Position numbers and translations under genes: made by a program. The notes beneath the pieces are model-generated. The model saw only the letters and a program-made list of their open reading frames with translations, was not told the origin of the DNA and did no database searches. From Bdellovibrionales bacterium GWA2_49_15 (GTDB lineage: Bacteria > Bdellovibrionota > Bacteriovoracia > Bacteriovoracales > Bacteriovoracaceae), in the NCBI GenBank assembly GCA_001769855.1, contig MEPP01000022.1, positions 62,001-126,000 on the forward strand: a stretch of DNA of 64,000 bases. Direction: 5' to 3'. Of the stretch, positions 16,751 through 25,818 are shown piece by piece. Numbering within the stretch: the first letter of the stretch is position 1; each line of letters opens with the position of its first letter.

Positions 16751-18427
16751 ATGAAGCAGATCTTTTGTTTGGCCTTCGCTCTTCAATGTCTGGTTTTTCT
16801 TTCCTGTAAAGAGCAGCTCCCCGCCGGTCTGACGGGGATAAATCCCACTACCGGCATTCCGTATTCCACCACCGATACGGTGGAAGCTTTGGCCGGAGGC
16901 AGGTCCCAGTATGAGGGTTCCATGTCCCGTTGGCGCGATCGAGTGGCAAGTTCTCCTTCCAGTGCCGTTGAAGCCTATCCTAGCGGCCCTTGCATTCGTC
17001 CTAACGCAGGCTTCTCGGCCACCCAGCTGGCGCAAGAGTTCATGAGCAAGTCCAAGCGTTATCGCGAAAGCTTGGGAGGACGTGGCTGTCAGTGCGTTCC
17101 CATGGGCGATCTTTGTATGCCAAATATTTGCAACTGCTCCGAAATTTGTCCCAACGACCACGGAATCTTTCAGGCCCAGGCATCTCAGATGATGCCGACG
17201 GATGAAAACCAGCTCTCCTTCGTCAATAGGAACGACACCACGGCCTTTGCCGCCTATCCCAATACCGGCGGTGGATATTGCGCAGGCATGCAGCTCCAGC
17301 GAAGAAAATTTGCCTCTATGGCGCGCTTTCGGCCCAATCTCCAAAGCTCTCCCGCCTTAACCGTTCCGAGCGCTGCCTATACAAGTTATATCAAAATCCA
17401 AATTGATCGCATGATGGCAGGCCAGGACCCCAATTTTTTGGGGGCTCGAAATTTAGAAGAGCTCAGAGGCAAGGACCCGGAAATTGATCGTTACTTTAGG
17501 GAGAAAACGGGTGCGCCCGCACTGACCGACCCAGTTATCCATAGTGATGGAGAACGCTATCATCCCCCCGCAGGAAGTGTGCCCGTCACCCTCCATTTTA
17601 ACGAACCAACATCCACCAATATTCCCGCTCACACGGCCCAGGACACCGACATCGACCCAAAGACCGGTACCGCATACGGACCCATCCCAATGGCCGGGAC
17701 GACCGAATTTGTAAACTACCTGGCAAAAAAAGTTGAACGGGTGGCCCAGGGTTTTCCCGCCACCCTTCCAGGCTACTCAAACCTGCACTCACTTTCCCAG
17801 CACCCAACCTACAAAGAAATTATCGGACGCTACTCGGCCATTGACTGGCAGCAGGTGAATGCTCTGGACGAACGATATGGTGCCGGCACACCACCGTTCT
17901 ATTCCACGGATCGGAGCACACGTTCCTTTCGCCCCATGGAAACAAGTGAGTCAGAGGCCCTACTTTCCGGTCTGGAAGACCGTCTCCCATCATATCCCGG
18001 TTCAGGTTCAGGGCCATGGAACGGGAGTGGCCCCTGGCAGTCTGTCTCACTGGAACTTCGAGGCTCTTTCAATCCCGCTCTGGGCACAGGATCGGGTAAT
18101 GGCGACTTTTACCATTCGGTGGAAGCCTATGCGCTTGAGCGTTTGCCTGGTGGTGAAGTCCATGTATGCATCGGCGATCCCAATCTGTGGCCCGGGAGTA
18201 ACGGTCACTGCCAGAACTACATGACTATTCCTGCCAAGGGAAGCGGTGGCCAGCGCGCCGGTATGTCATACAACAGCTCGGGCTTCGCCCCGCGAGTGCT
18301 GGGCAAGGTTGGAATTGAGCCCTCATCCGATCATTATCAGGGGCTCATGACGACGCGGATGGTGGAATACTGTCGCACCGTGAACCGTGGTAAATTTAAT
18401 GTACAAGACTGCGGAGGCGCACCGTGA
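16751..18427 (+). CDS. Cys-rich lipoprotein of family A (copy 2), possible papain-like peptidase
   Basis: The 558-residue paralog of 14163 has the lipobox LVFLSC, followed by GIPYSTTDTVEAL, SMSRWRDR, CIRPNAGF, NICNCSEICPNDHGIF, GYCAGMQLQRRKF, YHSVEAYAL, IGDPN, NYMTIPAKGSGGQRAGM and TTRMVEYCRT. Key residues that would form a papain-like Cys/His/Asn set are kept. It differs mainly in the loop around residues 250-330. It starts immediately after the TAA of B1 with no intergenic space and overlaps B2 by 4 nt, so A and B are translated as one chain of genes. Confidence 0.8.
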   Translation: MKQIFCLAFALQCLVFLSCKEQLPAGLTGINPTTGIPYSTTDTVEALAGGRSQYEGSMSRWRDRVASSPSSAVEAYPSGPCIRPNAGFSATQLAQEFMSKSKRYRESLGGRGCQCVPMGDLCMPNICNCSEICPNDHGIFQAQASQMMPTDENQLSFVNRNDTTAFAAYPNTGGGYCAGMQLQRRKFASMARFRPNLQSSPALTVPSAAYTSYIKIQIDRMMAGQDPNFLGARNLEELRGKDPEIDRYFREKTGAPALTDPVIHSDGERYHPPAGSVPVTLHFNEPTSTNIPAHTAQDTDIDPKTGTAYGPIPMAGTTEFVNYLAKKVERVAQGFPATLPGYSNLHSLSQHPTYKEIIGRYSAIDWQQVNALDERYGAGTPPFYSTDRSTRSFRPMETSESEALLSGLEDRLPSYPGSGSGPWNGSGPWQSVSLELRGSFNPALGTGSGNGDFYHSVEAYALERLPGGEVHVCIGDPNLWPGSNGHCQNYMTIPAKGSGGQRAGMSYNSSGFAPRVLGKVGIEPSSDHYQGLMTTRMVEYCRTVNRGKFNVQDCGGAP

Positions 18428-19266
18428 AGAAATTAATCATTGCTCTCTTACTCACCGGCTCGGCCGTCCTCCAGGCGGCCCAATACTCTGAAGCGGAGAT
18501 CAATGCTCTCATGAGCAAATCGGAAGGGGATTTGGTGGCATGGCTTCAGCAGGAAGGAAAAAGTCACACCGAAATTACCAAATACTATCTCAATGCGGCC
18601 GAGCAGACCCATATGCTCCACCAGTATTCTGTGGCCAAGGTCCTCTATAAAAAAGCGCTCCAGCGCAAAGACCTGCAAGACAAAATGCTGGCCTATCTTC
18701 CCCTTCTCAGTATGAACGTGCAGGCCGAAAATTGGCCTGAGGCAAGCAGGCTTTATCAGGAAGCGGAAGCCTATCTCAAGGCCAATCCGAAGCTACTGAC
18801 AAAAGATACCCAGGAACGCTTGACCATCTTCAAAATGCAAATTGCCAAAAAACCATCCAGCCAGCAGGAGCGAGAAAGCGTGGAATTTCCCCACAACACG
18901 CAAATGGTTTTCTGGCACGATCTCAAACAATATCTGGTCAATAAAAATTACGAACAGGCCTTTAAGATGATTGAGGGTCAGGACTACAGTGGTAAAGATA
19001 TCAACCTGCAAATTCTGGCCGATATCATTTACACCGGCGCCAAAAAACCCCGTCCATCTCTCTACTGTAAAAAAGACTACGATCTCTATTCTGATTCCCA
19101 TGAGTCCTCCTACTCCATGAAACTTTGTGGCGTACTACTGGGCATTCAAGCAGGGAAGAAAATCAGCGAGAAAGAATTTAGCGAACTCAAAAACTTAATT
19201 AAGTTGCGCTATCCTGAAAATCTCTACCTGGAGCAGGTGGCAAGAGATCTGGCGACGAGAAAGTAA
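18424..19266 (+). CDS. Secreted helical-repeat protein of family B (copy 2)
   Basis: The 280-residue paralog of the B gene at 15896 starts with GTG at 18424, overlapping the A2 stop (GTGA). The signal peptide is MKKLIIALLLTGSAVLQAA; then YSEAEINAL, EGKSHTEITKYYLNAAEQ and HQYSVAKVLYKKALQRKD closely match copy 1, and the C-terminus is YLEQVARDLATRK. Both Cys motifs (LYCKKDYD, MKLCGVLLG) are conserved. A3 follows after 22 nt and carries its own GGGATGAAG site. No B3 follows A3, so one copy is missing or was lost. Confidence 0.75.
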   Translation: MKKLIIALLLTGSAVLQAAQYSEAEINALMSKSEGDLVAWLQQEGKSHTEITKYYLNAAEQTHMLHQYSVAKVLYKKALQRKDLQDKMLAYLPLLSMNVQAENWPEASRLYQEAEAYLKANPKLLTKDTQERLTIFKMQIAKKPSSQQERESVEFPHNTQMVFWHDLKQYLVNKNYEQAFKMIEGQDYSGKDINLQILADIIYTGAKKPRPSLYCKKDYDLYSDSHESSYSMKLCGVLLGIQAGKKISEKEFSELKNLIKLRYPENLYLEQVARDLATRK

Positions 19267-19288
19267 TTTCATAGGCAGGGATGAAGTT

Positions 19289-20992
19289 ATGAAGAAAATA
19301 TTTGCGGCACTCTTCGCCCTCGCCTGTCTCGCGATTCTATCCTGCAATCAGGACCTGTCGGGACTCACCGGCGTCAATCCCGTAACCGGGATTCCCTACT
19401 CCACCACCGACACTGTCGAGGCCCTCTCAGGCGGACAGGCACAGTACAGCGGTGCCATGTCACGCTGGCGTGATCGGGTGGCCAGTACGCCCAATAGCAC
19501 CAGCGCTGAGACCTATCCCAGTGGACCTTCTTGCATTCGGCCCAATGCCGGTTTCACCGCCACCCAGCTGGCGCAAGAGTTTATGAGTAAGTCCAAGCGT
19601 TATCGTGAAAGTCTGGGCGGTCACGGCTGCCAATGCATTCCCATGGGCGAACTGTGTCTTCCCAATATCTGCAACTGTTCAGAAATTTGCCCCAATGACC
19701 ATGGTATTTTCCAATCCCAGGCCTCACAGATTATGCCAACGGCGGAAAATCAGCTGGCCTTCACCAACGATGGAAACTCCACGGCCTATGCCAAGTATCC
19801 CAATAAGGAAGGCTTCTGTTCAGGTCTCCAGCTGCAGCGACGAAAATTTTCCTCGCTGGCCCGTTTCCGACCCACTCTCCATAGTTATCCTGCCATGACG
19901 GTTCCGAGTCCCACCTATGTTCGGTACATAAAAACGCAAATTGATCGCATGCTGATGGGCCAGAATCCCAATTTTTTAGGTGCTAGAAATTTGCGAGACC
20001 TGCGACGAAAGGACCCGGAAATTGATCGCTATTTTAAAGAAAAAACCGGCGATCCTGACCTGGGATCAGCGGAAAGTGATGCCATTGCCACCCCATCCGG
20101 TGACGGCACCAGCTATCGCCCGAGTAACTGGGCCAGCCCCACGGTTTCTCTCCATTTCGAGCAACCAGGTCTGACCAATATCCCGGCCCTCACCGCCCAG
20201 GACCCCGAAATCGATCCCGCCACCGGAGCGGCCTATGGGGCCATTCCTGAAGAAGGAACACCACAATTTGTGAGCTATCTTGCCAAGAAAGTTGAGCGAG
20301 TGGCCCAGGGATTTCCCGCCACTCTTCCGGGCTATAGCAATCTCAAGACTCTGTCATCTCACCCGACTTACAAGGAGATTATCGGTCGCTATTCCGCCAT
20401 CGATTGGCAGCAGGTTAATGCCCTTGATACCCAATATGCCAACGGTGCCCCTCCCTTCTACTCAGACGACTGGCCAACGCGGGCCTATCAGCCGATGAAC
20501 ACGGGCGAAGCCGATAGCTTGCTGGATGGTCTCGAGGATCGTCTCCCGGCCTTTCCTGGGTCGGGTACAGGCCCTTGGAACGCCAATGGTCCATGGCAAG
20601 GAGTCTCGCTCAAAATTAGAGGTGCGCTCAATCCTGCCCAAGGGACAGGCTCCGGCAACTCCTCCTACAATCACGCCGTAGAGGCCTATGCCCTCCAACG
20701 CCTACCGAGCGGAGAGGTGAATGTCTGCATTGCCGATCCCAACTTGAATTTAAACCATGGCGACAATGAAAACTGTAATAACCACATCACGATTCCGGCC
20801 AAGGGCGCGAATGGTCAACGGGGTCCACTCTCCTACAATAGTACCGATTTCAGCCCGCGCATTCTTGGGCAGGTTGGCATCAATCCCTCTTCTGATCGAT
20901 ATCAGGGAGTCATGACCACGCGAATGGTGGAATACTGTCGCACCATTAATCGCGGCAAATTTAATGTTCAAGATTGTAGCGGCAGTCCTTAG
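19289..20992 (+). CDS. Cys-rich lipoprotein of family A (copy 3), possible papain-like peptidase
   Basis: The 567-residue third paralog has the lipobox LAILSC. The same ordered blocks occur: GIPYSTTDTVEAL, CIRPNAGF, NICNCSEICPNDHGIF, GFCSGLQLQRRKF, YNHAVEAYAL, IADPN and TTRMVEYCRT. The GFC-G-LQ / H-VEAYAL / DPN set that could form an active site is kept, with H-A replacing H-S and G-L replacing G-M. It has no B partner behind it and is followed by an unrelated astacin-like lipoprotein. The last stretch NNHITIPAKGANGQRG diverges from copies 1 and 2. Confidence 0.8.
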   Translation: MKKIFAALFALACLAILSCNQDLSGLTGVNPVTGIPYSTTDTVEALSGGQAQYSGAMSRWRDRVASTPNSTSAETYPSGPSCIRPNAGFTATQLAQEFMSKSKRYRESLGGHGCQCIPMGELCLPNICNCSEICPNDHGIFQSQASQIMPTAENQLAFTNDGNSTAYAKYPNKEGFCSGLQLQRRKFSSLARFRPTLHSYPAMTVPSPTYVRYIKTQIDRMLMGQNPNFLGARNLRDLRRKDPEIDRYFKEKTGDPDLGSAESDAIATPSGDGTSYRPSNWASPTVSLHFEQPGLTNIPALTAQDPEIDPATGAAYGAIPEEGTPQFVSYLAKKVERVAQGFPATLPGYSNLKTLSSHPTYKEIIGRYSAIDWQQVNALDTQYANGAPPFYSDDWPTRAYQPMNTGEADSLLDGLEDRLPAFPGSGTGPWNANGPWQGVSLKIRGALNPAQGTGSGNSSYNHAVEAYALQRLPSGEVNVCIADPNLNLNHGDNENCNNHITIPAKGANGQRGPLSYNSTDFSPRILGQVGINPSSDRYQGVMTTRMVEYCRTINRGKFNVQDCSGSP

Positions 20993-21068
20993 CAAGTTAG
21001 ATAATTGTTACTCGTGATTTGACTCAATTTCACTTTGGGGGCAGACTAGGTGCCTTAAAGGACGTCGT

Positions 21069-21914
21069 ATGCCCATTCGCCTGCTCTTTCTGACTCTCAT
21101 CCTGACAACTTTCAGCTTAAGTGGCTGCTTGCCCGATAACCGTGACCACTCCAAGTGTGCCCCGACTCAAACGGGAGAGAACGAAGGTGAAGGATTGGCC
21201 AGCATGGAAACCGACCGATCGGAAGTTCCCATCCAGATTTATTATACAATTCACAAGAACATGGCCCTGGCCGAAGGCGATATCGCCCTAGGTACCAAAG
21301 AAGAATTTAAAAATAAGGCGGTGGGAGTTCTTGGGCGCAAGTGGAAAGATAATATTGTGAATTTCAAAATTAATCCGAAACTCGACAAGAAAGACCGAGT
21401 TTATGATGCCATCGTCGAGTGGCGCAAGGCCCTTGGAGATCTTGTCCAATTTGTTGAAGTTGAAAATGCCGCCAATTATATCGAGTTTGTGACGGCCGAT
21501 GGCTGCTGGTCTTTTATCGGAATGACGGGAGGCCGGCAAGAAATTGGCCTGGCCAAAAATTGCGATCGAGGATCTGTGGTGCACGAGGTTGGTCATGCAC
21601 TTGGCCTCTGGCACGAACAAACACGTCATGATCGTGACAGCTTTGTTGATATTAAGTGGTGTAACATCGAGGAAAAGCATCGCCATAATTTTATGAAGGT
21701 TGGCAATAACTCTCTTGATTTTGGAACCTACGATTACAAATCAGTCATGCATTATCCACGCGGGGCCTTTAGCACCAATCACCATGTGACCCTGCAATCT
21801 AAAACAGATCAGGAAGTTCCTCTGACGAGTACCAATCATCCTTCTCAGGTTGATATTCTGGCCATTCGTTGCCTGCACTCGGATCAGTCCGCCTGTGCCC
21901 TACTTAAAGAGTAA
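21069..21914 (+). CDS. Astacin-like (M12A) zinc metalloprotease lipoprotein
   Basis: The 281-residue product has the lipobox SLSGC (Cys20). The active site HEVGHALGLWHEQTRHDRD (His172, Glu173, His176, His182, Glu183) and the Met-turn YKSVMHYPRGAFS (Met227, Tyr229) are intact and typical of astacins, which cut proteins using Zn. Several Cys residues (DGCWSF, KNCDRG, WCNI, IRCLH) could form the family disulfides. AAAGGA lies 6 nt before the ATG. It ends the accessory block behind the A/B array. It is probably tethered to the outer membrane and may act outside the cell. No maturing prodomain is obvious. Confidence 0.9.
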   Translation: MPIRLLFLTLILTTFSLSGCLPDNRDHSKCAPTQTGENEGEGLASMETDRSEVPIQIYYTIHKNMALAEGDIALGTKEEFKNKAVGVLGRKWKDNIVNFKINPKLDKKDRVYDAIVEWRKALGDLVQFVEVENAANYIEFVTADGCWSFIGMTGGRQEIGLAKNCDRGSVVHEVGHALGLWHEQTRHDRDSFVDIKWCNIEEKHRHNFMKVGNNSLDFGTYDYKSVMHYPRGAFSTNHHVTLQSKTDQEVPLTSTNHPSQVDILAIRCLHSDQSACALLKE

Positions 21915-21997
21915 ATCTTTCACACCCCTTTTCAACCAGGTGATTCCTTTGGTACACCCCCAAGGATGGTGTAATGTCATTTATCAAAGGGTGCGAT

Positions 21998-22636
21998 ATG
22001 CGTGCGAATCTACGATGGTTGTTCTTGATCTTGATGCTCCTGACATCGGTATCTACTCAGGCCAAAACGTACCGCCAGCCCCTTGATCAAGTTGAGATTC
22101 CCCTTATCCACCACGACAACCTTTTAAAACGCCATGACGATAAAATACTCATTCTTCGTTGCGCCGATACGCAGCCGGCCGTCCTTTCGAGCTGCCCCAT
22201 CTATCAGGTGGTCCAGCAAACGGAAGCCAACGCCAAAAAAACGGAAATCGTTCTAGGCCAATTTGATAAAATCTATTTTGCCGATTTTTTGGCCCACTTA
22301 GGCGGTGCCTATAATCCCAATTTCAGAGTTGGCCCATTGGCCATTTTAACGATCTATGGTTTTCTGGGAGGGGGATTTTACGGTGGTCTTCCCGGCGCTA
22401 TCGCCGGCGGTGTTGCCGGCTTCACACTGGATCTGATTAAGTTCCCTATTGCGCTTGCCTACACCCTCAGCTCTTATACCCATCGACAACTTCAGCAAGA
22501 GCGCCTCCTGGTGCGCCTCAATGACCTACAATTCAACCGACCCTATCGGGCCACGCGAATTCTTGCACGCAAACATTTCATGCTAATTGTAAATTCCGTT
22601 ACAGAATACCTGGATCATTTTCGCGTTCATGAGTGA
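21998..22636 (+). CDS. Hypothetical membrane protein with signal-like leader
   Basis: I take the ATG at 21998, which has AAGGGTG 4 nt upstream and yields a signal peptide (LRWLFLILMLLTSVSTQA-KT). The earlier ATG at 21974 is less well supported. The 212-residue product has a Gly-rich hydrophobic hairpin in the middle (ILTIYGFLGGGFYGG then PGAIAGGVAGFTL) that could insert in a membrane, and a basic C-terminal part. It overlaps the end of the HAD gene by 10 nt on the opposite strand. No family recognised. Confidence 0.65.
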   Translation: MRANLRWLFLILMLLTSVSTQAKTYRQPLDQVEIPLIHHDNLLKRHDDKILILRCADTQPAVLSSCPIYQVVQQTEANAKKTEIVLGQFDKIYFADFLAHLGGAYNPNFRVGPLAILTIYGFLGGGFYGGLPGAIAGGVAGFTLDLIKFPIALAYTLSSYTHRQLQQERLLVRLNDLQFNRPYRATRILARKHFMLIVNSVTEYLDHFRVHE

Positions 22637-23307
22637 GTGGTAAACCATCCCGCCTGGATCATATGGGCACCCGTGGCACGGGCCGACTTTAATCCCGTGG
22701 GCGAATCCTCAAAAATCAAGGTTTCATTGGGACGAACGCCAAGCTTCTGCATGGCCTGGACATAAGGCATAGGGTCGGGCTTTGAGCGGGTGCAATCATC
22801 ACGGGAGATTGTAACCTGGAAAAAATCAACCAGCTTGGCCTGTTTTAAGTAGGAAAGAATAGTGTGTCGCTCACTGGCCGAAACCAGTCCGACCTTAAGG
22901 GCCCCGGCATCAACCGCTTTTCTGATTTGCTTCAGGAGTAGTTCCATGGGGGCCACAAGTAAATCTTTGGGCCCCAAAGCATTCACGGTTTTGTAGAGAA
23001 ACGACTTCTTCAAATCGAGAAACTGATCTAAGGAGACGCTTCCCCCCAGCCATTTATTTTTTACTAAATCATCGAAGACATGGGGATCGGGCTTCCCGAT
23101 ATATTGCTGTCTAATTTCTTCTGCCGATAATCGCAGGATTTCGCCCTGGCCCAGCGCCTTAAAGGTGTGATGCAAAGCTACTGCATGCTGCCCCTCTGAA
23201 TCAAAGAGAGTTCCATCCATATCAAACAATAGCGCTTGGGTATTGGGATAGGAGGCATAAATCTGCTCAAGGGTTGGAATCTCATCCAACTTCATTCTTT
23301 TAACCAT
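22627..23307 (-). CDS. HAD-superfamily phosphatase (beta-phosphoglucomutase-like, subfamily I)
   Basis: The product of about 226 residues has the signature LLFDMDGTLFDSEG (motif I, Asp nucleophile), LVSASERHTI (motif II), RSKPDPMPYVQAM (motif III, Lys) and LIFEDSPTGLKSARATGA (motif IV), in order with an all-helical cap between I and II. Such enzymes remove phosphate from sugars or other metabolites; the substrate is unknown. The start is uncertain: I chose the ATG at 23307 because longer versions add a poorly conserved leader and would extend across the ste24 start region; another ATG lies at 23295. Confidence 0.85.
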   Translation of the reverse strand: MVKRMKLDEIPTLEQIYASYPNTQALLFDMDGTLFDSEGQHAVALHHTFKALGQGEILRLSAEEIRQQYIGKPDPHVFDDLVKNKWLGGSVSLDQFLDLKKSFLYKTVNALGPKDLLVAPMELLLKQIRKAVDAGALKVGLVSASERHTILSYLKQAKLVDFFQVTISRDDCTRSKPDPMPYVQAMQKLGVRPNETLIFEDSPTGLKSARATGAHMIQAGWFTTHS

Positions 23308-23400
23308 TGTTAATAAAATACCTCGGCCCAGTGGGCTTGGCAAAGTCATTGAACATTCCCAGCGAAAGGGTCTACCATTGTACTCTTTCAAGGAGTAGCG

Positions 23401-24690
23401 ATGGAACTCACAGTTATCTGGGCCACAAAAATTTTTCTGGCCTTTCTTTTTACTCGAACTCTTGTTCAAGCTTATTTAGACCTCCGTCATCAGCGCCATA
23501 TTTGGATAAACCGAAAACAGGTCCCTGCTCCTTTTGATCGAAGTGGCGGCATTGGTCTCGAGGATCATCAAAAGGCCGTGACCTATTCAATGGAAAAGAT
23601 AAAAACGGGAAAAGTTTTTCGCACGGTTCATCTTCTCATCCTCCTGGCCTGGACCCTTGCCGGCGGCCTTGAGCTGTTCACTCAGTGGGCGGCCAAAGCG
23701 AATGATTTATTTCCCTCACTGGCTTCGCCCATTTTGGAAGGTTTGTGTCTGTTTATTTTATTTTCCCTGGTGGAACTCCTTTTAAATCTTCCTGAATCGA
23801 TCTATTACACCTTTGTCATTGAGGCCAAGTTTGGCTTTAACCGAACCACGCCCAAAATTTTTGTCATCGATCTTTTTAAGGGTCTCGCTGTGAGCGCTGT
23901 TATCGGTCTGCCTTTTGCCAGCTTGCTTCTCTGGCTTATGATGACCTTTGTGGGGAGCTGGTGGTGGATTGGATTTATCTGCACCACACTTTTTCAAGTT
24001 CTTCTTATTTGGGCCTATCCCACGCTCATCGCTCCCCTATTTAATAAGTTCACCCCTCTTGAGGAGGGAGAGACAAAAGCGCAAATTGAAGATTTGCTTG
24101 AGAAGACCAAGCTCCCCTTCAAGGGACTTTTCGTGATGGATGCCTCAAAAAGAACCGCCCATGGCAACGCGTACTTTACCGGATTTGGGAAGGCCAGACG
24201 AATCGTTTTTTTTGACACGCTTTTAAAAAGCCTTAGTCCGGCAGAAATGCGCGCCATCTTGGCGCATGAAATCGGTCATTATAAAAAGCACCATCTCATC
24301 AAGGGTTTGCTCATTAGCATCGTTAGCACCTTCATAGGATTTTATCTCTTGGGTGTGCTGGCCGAGTGGCCAACTTTTTTTATCGCTCACGGTGTAAAAA
24401 CCATCACTCTGGGAGGAACCTTGCTGCTCTTTACACTGGTGGCCCCGGTCTACACTTTTTTTTTCGTGCCACTCGGAAACCTTATCTCGCGCAAGCATGA
24501 ATATGAGGCCGATCAATTTGCCGCTCAACATGCAGACCCCGAGGATTTGGTGAATGGGTTAATCAAGCTCTATCGTGAAAATGCCAGTACTCTCACACCT
24601 GACCCGGTGTACTCGGCCTTTTATTATTCACACCCGCCAGCAGTGGAGCGGGCCCGGGCCTTGCTTTCAAAATCCAGCAACCACTCCTGA
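23401..24690 (+). CDS. M48 family CAAX prenyl protease 1-like (Ste24-type) membrane peptidase
   Basis: The 429-residue multi-pass protein has the Zn motif ILAHEIGHYKKHHLIKG (His289, Glu290, His293) and the third-ligand region SRKHEYEADQFA, which are diagnostic for Ste24-type M48 peptidases. About seven hydrophobic helices are present. In bacteria these act in membrane protein quality control. Its last 67 nt overlap the opposite-strand ogt gene. The ATG at 23401 follows AAGGAG within 'caaggagtagcg', a good site. Confidence 0.93.
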   Translation: MELTVIWATKIFLAFLFTRTLVQAYLDLRHQRHIWINRKQVPAPFDRSGGIGLEDHQKAVTYSMEKIKTGKVFRTVHLLILLAWTLAGGLELFTQWAAKANDLFPSLASPILEGLCLFILFSLVELLLNLPESIYYTFVIEAKFGFNRTTPKIFVIDLFKGLAVSAVIGLPFASLLLWLMMTFVGSWWWIGFICTTLFQVLLIWAYPTLIAPLFNKFTPLEEGETKAQIEDLLEKTKLPFKGLFVMDASKRTAHGNAYFTGFGKARRIVFFDTLLKSLSPAEMRAILAHEIGHYKKHHLIKGLLISIVSTFIGFYLLGVLAEWPTFFIAHGVKTITLGGTLLLFTLVAPVYTFFFVPLGNLISRKHEYEADQFAAQHADPEDLVNGLIKLYRENASTLTPDPVYSAFYYSHPPAVERARALLSKSSNHS

Positions 24691-25127
24691 TACTTAATAC
24701 CCGGCGCATACCCCACTAATTTTTTAGAAGCGCCAATCACTCGATGACAGGGAATAATAATCATAAAAGGATTGCGATGATTGGCCATTCCGACCGCACG
24801 GCAGGCCTTGGGATTCTGAATCTCCTCTGCGATTTCTCCATATGAACGAGATTCACCATAGGGAATTCGGGCCAAGGCACTCCACACTTTTTTCTGAAAA
24901 GTTGTTCCCTTTAAATGCAGAGGGAGGTCAAAGATTTTACGCTGACCCTTAAAATATTCCATGAGCTGCCGTCCGGTCTTTCTGGTGACGGCATTTTTCC
25001 GAGTGACCAAAACCTTTTTTCCTGACAGCACCAAATTAACTTGCAGCACGAACGCTTGATCGGCATGAACTTCCATGATACCAATGGGCGTTAAAAAAGT
25101 TTGATAGTACCTTGGAGCTTCTTGCAT
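24624..25127 (-). CDS. ogt: Methylated-DNA--protein-cysteine methyltransferase
   Basis: The 167-residue protein transfers a methyl group from O6-methylguanine to an active-site Cys, repairing alkylated DNA. The signature MIIIPCHRVIG contains the acceptor Cys127, and SYGEIAEEIQNPKACRAVG is the helix-turn-helix region. I chose the ATG at 25127 with GGAAG 6 nt upstream; the longer ORF extends into the divergent gene. The 3' end overlaps ste24 by 67 nt. Only 25 nt separate its start from the divergent amidotransferase gene, so the two promoters must overlap the genes. Confidence 0.92.
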   Translation of the reverse strand: MQEAPRYYQTFLTPIGIMEVHADQAFVLQVNLVLSGKKVLVTRKNAVTRKTGRQLMEYFKGQRKIFDLPLHLKGTTFQKKVWSALARIPYGESRSYGEIAEEIQNPKACRAVGMANHRNPFMIIIPCHRVIGASKKLVGYAPGIKYQEWLLDFESKARARSTAGGCE

Positions 25128-25152
25128 GTTAAACTTCCATTTTAAAAAAACC

Positions 25153-25818
25153 ATGCGCATTTGTGTCGTCGATTGTGCCATCAACGCCCCCGCTTATCAA
25201 TGTTTCAACAAATTAGTCCAGGCGTTTAACCTGCCGATGGAGTATCACCACGCGCCGACATTTGGGGTCCGGGCGCTACGCCGCAACCGGGCGTCCGATG
25301 CCTATCTGGTGTTTGGGAGTTCTTCAAATGTTTGCGATCGTCTTGACTGGCAAAAAGAGGTGGCCCAGTTCGTGCGAGAAAAACTGGATGAGAAAATCCC
25401 TGTACTTGGAATTTGCTTTGGCCATCAGTTGATGGCCGATTATTTTGGCGGAACGGTCGACTTAGTCACAAAAGATGCCAAGTTGCTTGAAGGCACGCGT
25501 CAGTTTACCGTGTTACAAAATCAACAAGGCTTCAAGCAAGGTGAGGTGTTGAGAATTTTCAAGTGTCATCGCTATGAAATAAAAAAGCTCCCAAGCTCTT
25601 TTGAATGTCTTGCCTCTTCCCCAGAATGTATCCACGAGTTAGTTTGTCATAAGAATCTTCCTTATCTTGGAATTCAGGGACATCCGGAGGCAAGCTGGGA
25701 CTTTTATGAAACTCTCACTCCGATCCTTGATCAACGGGAAATTGAGGAAGCCAGTCGCGACGGTCTTTCAATCATTCATCGTTTTCTTACCGGCGCTCAA
25801 AACTTACTCTCGATATAA
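25153..25818 (+). CDS. Class I glutamine amidotransferase (stand-alone GATase domain)
   Basis: The 221-residue product has the Cys nucleophile in LGICFGHQLMADYFGG (Cys88), and the His/Glu pair in GIQGHPEASW (His177, Glu179), which together form the glutamine amidotransferase triad. It is a single domain like GMP synthase GATase subunits and the GuaA-like family; the acceptor is unknown. The start ATG at 25153 has no clear Shine-Dalgarno site and sits 25 nt from the divergent ogt start, so it may be leaderless or start further out. Its end overlaps the following hydrolase by 15 nt. Confidence 0.85.
   Translation: MRICVVDCAINAPAYQCFNKLVQAFNLPMEYHHAPTFGVRALRRNRASDAYLVFGSSSNVCDRLDWQKEVAQFVREKLDEKIPVLGICFGHQLMADYFGGTVDLVTKDAKLLEGTRQFTVLQNQQGFKQGEVLRIFKCHRYEIKKLPSSFECLASSPECIHELVCHKNLPYLGIQGHPEASWDFYETLTPILDQREIEEASRDGLSIIHRFLTGAQNLLSI

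Noticed and set aside
22627-23469. Longer HAD start at 23469
   Set aside because: It would place 54 extra residues of basic, non-conserved sequence before the phosphatase fold and overlap the divergent ste24 start by 69 nt.
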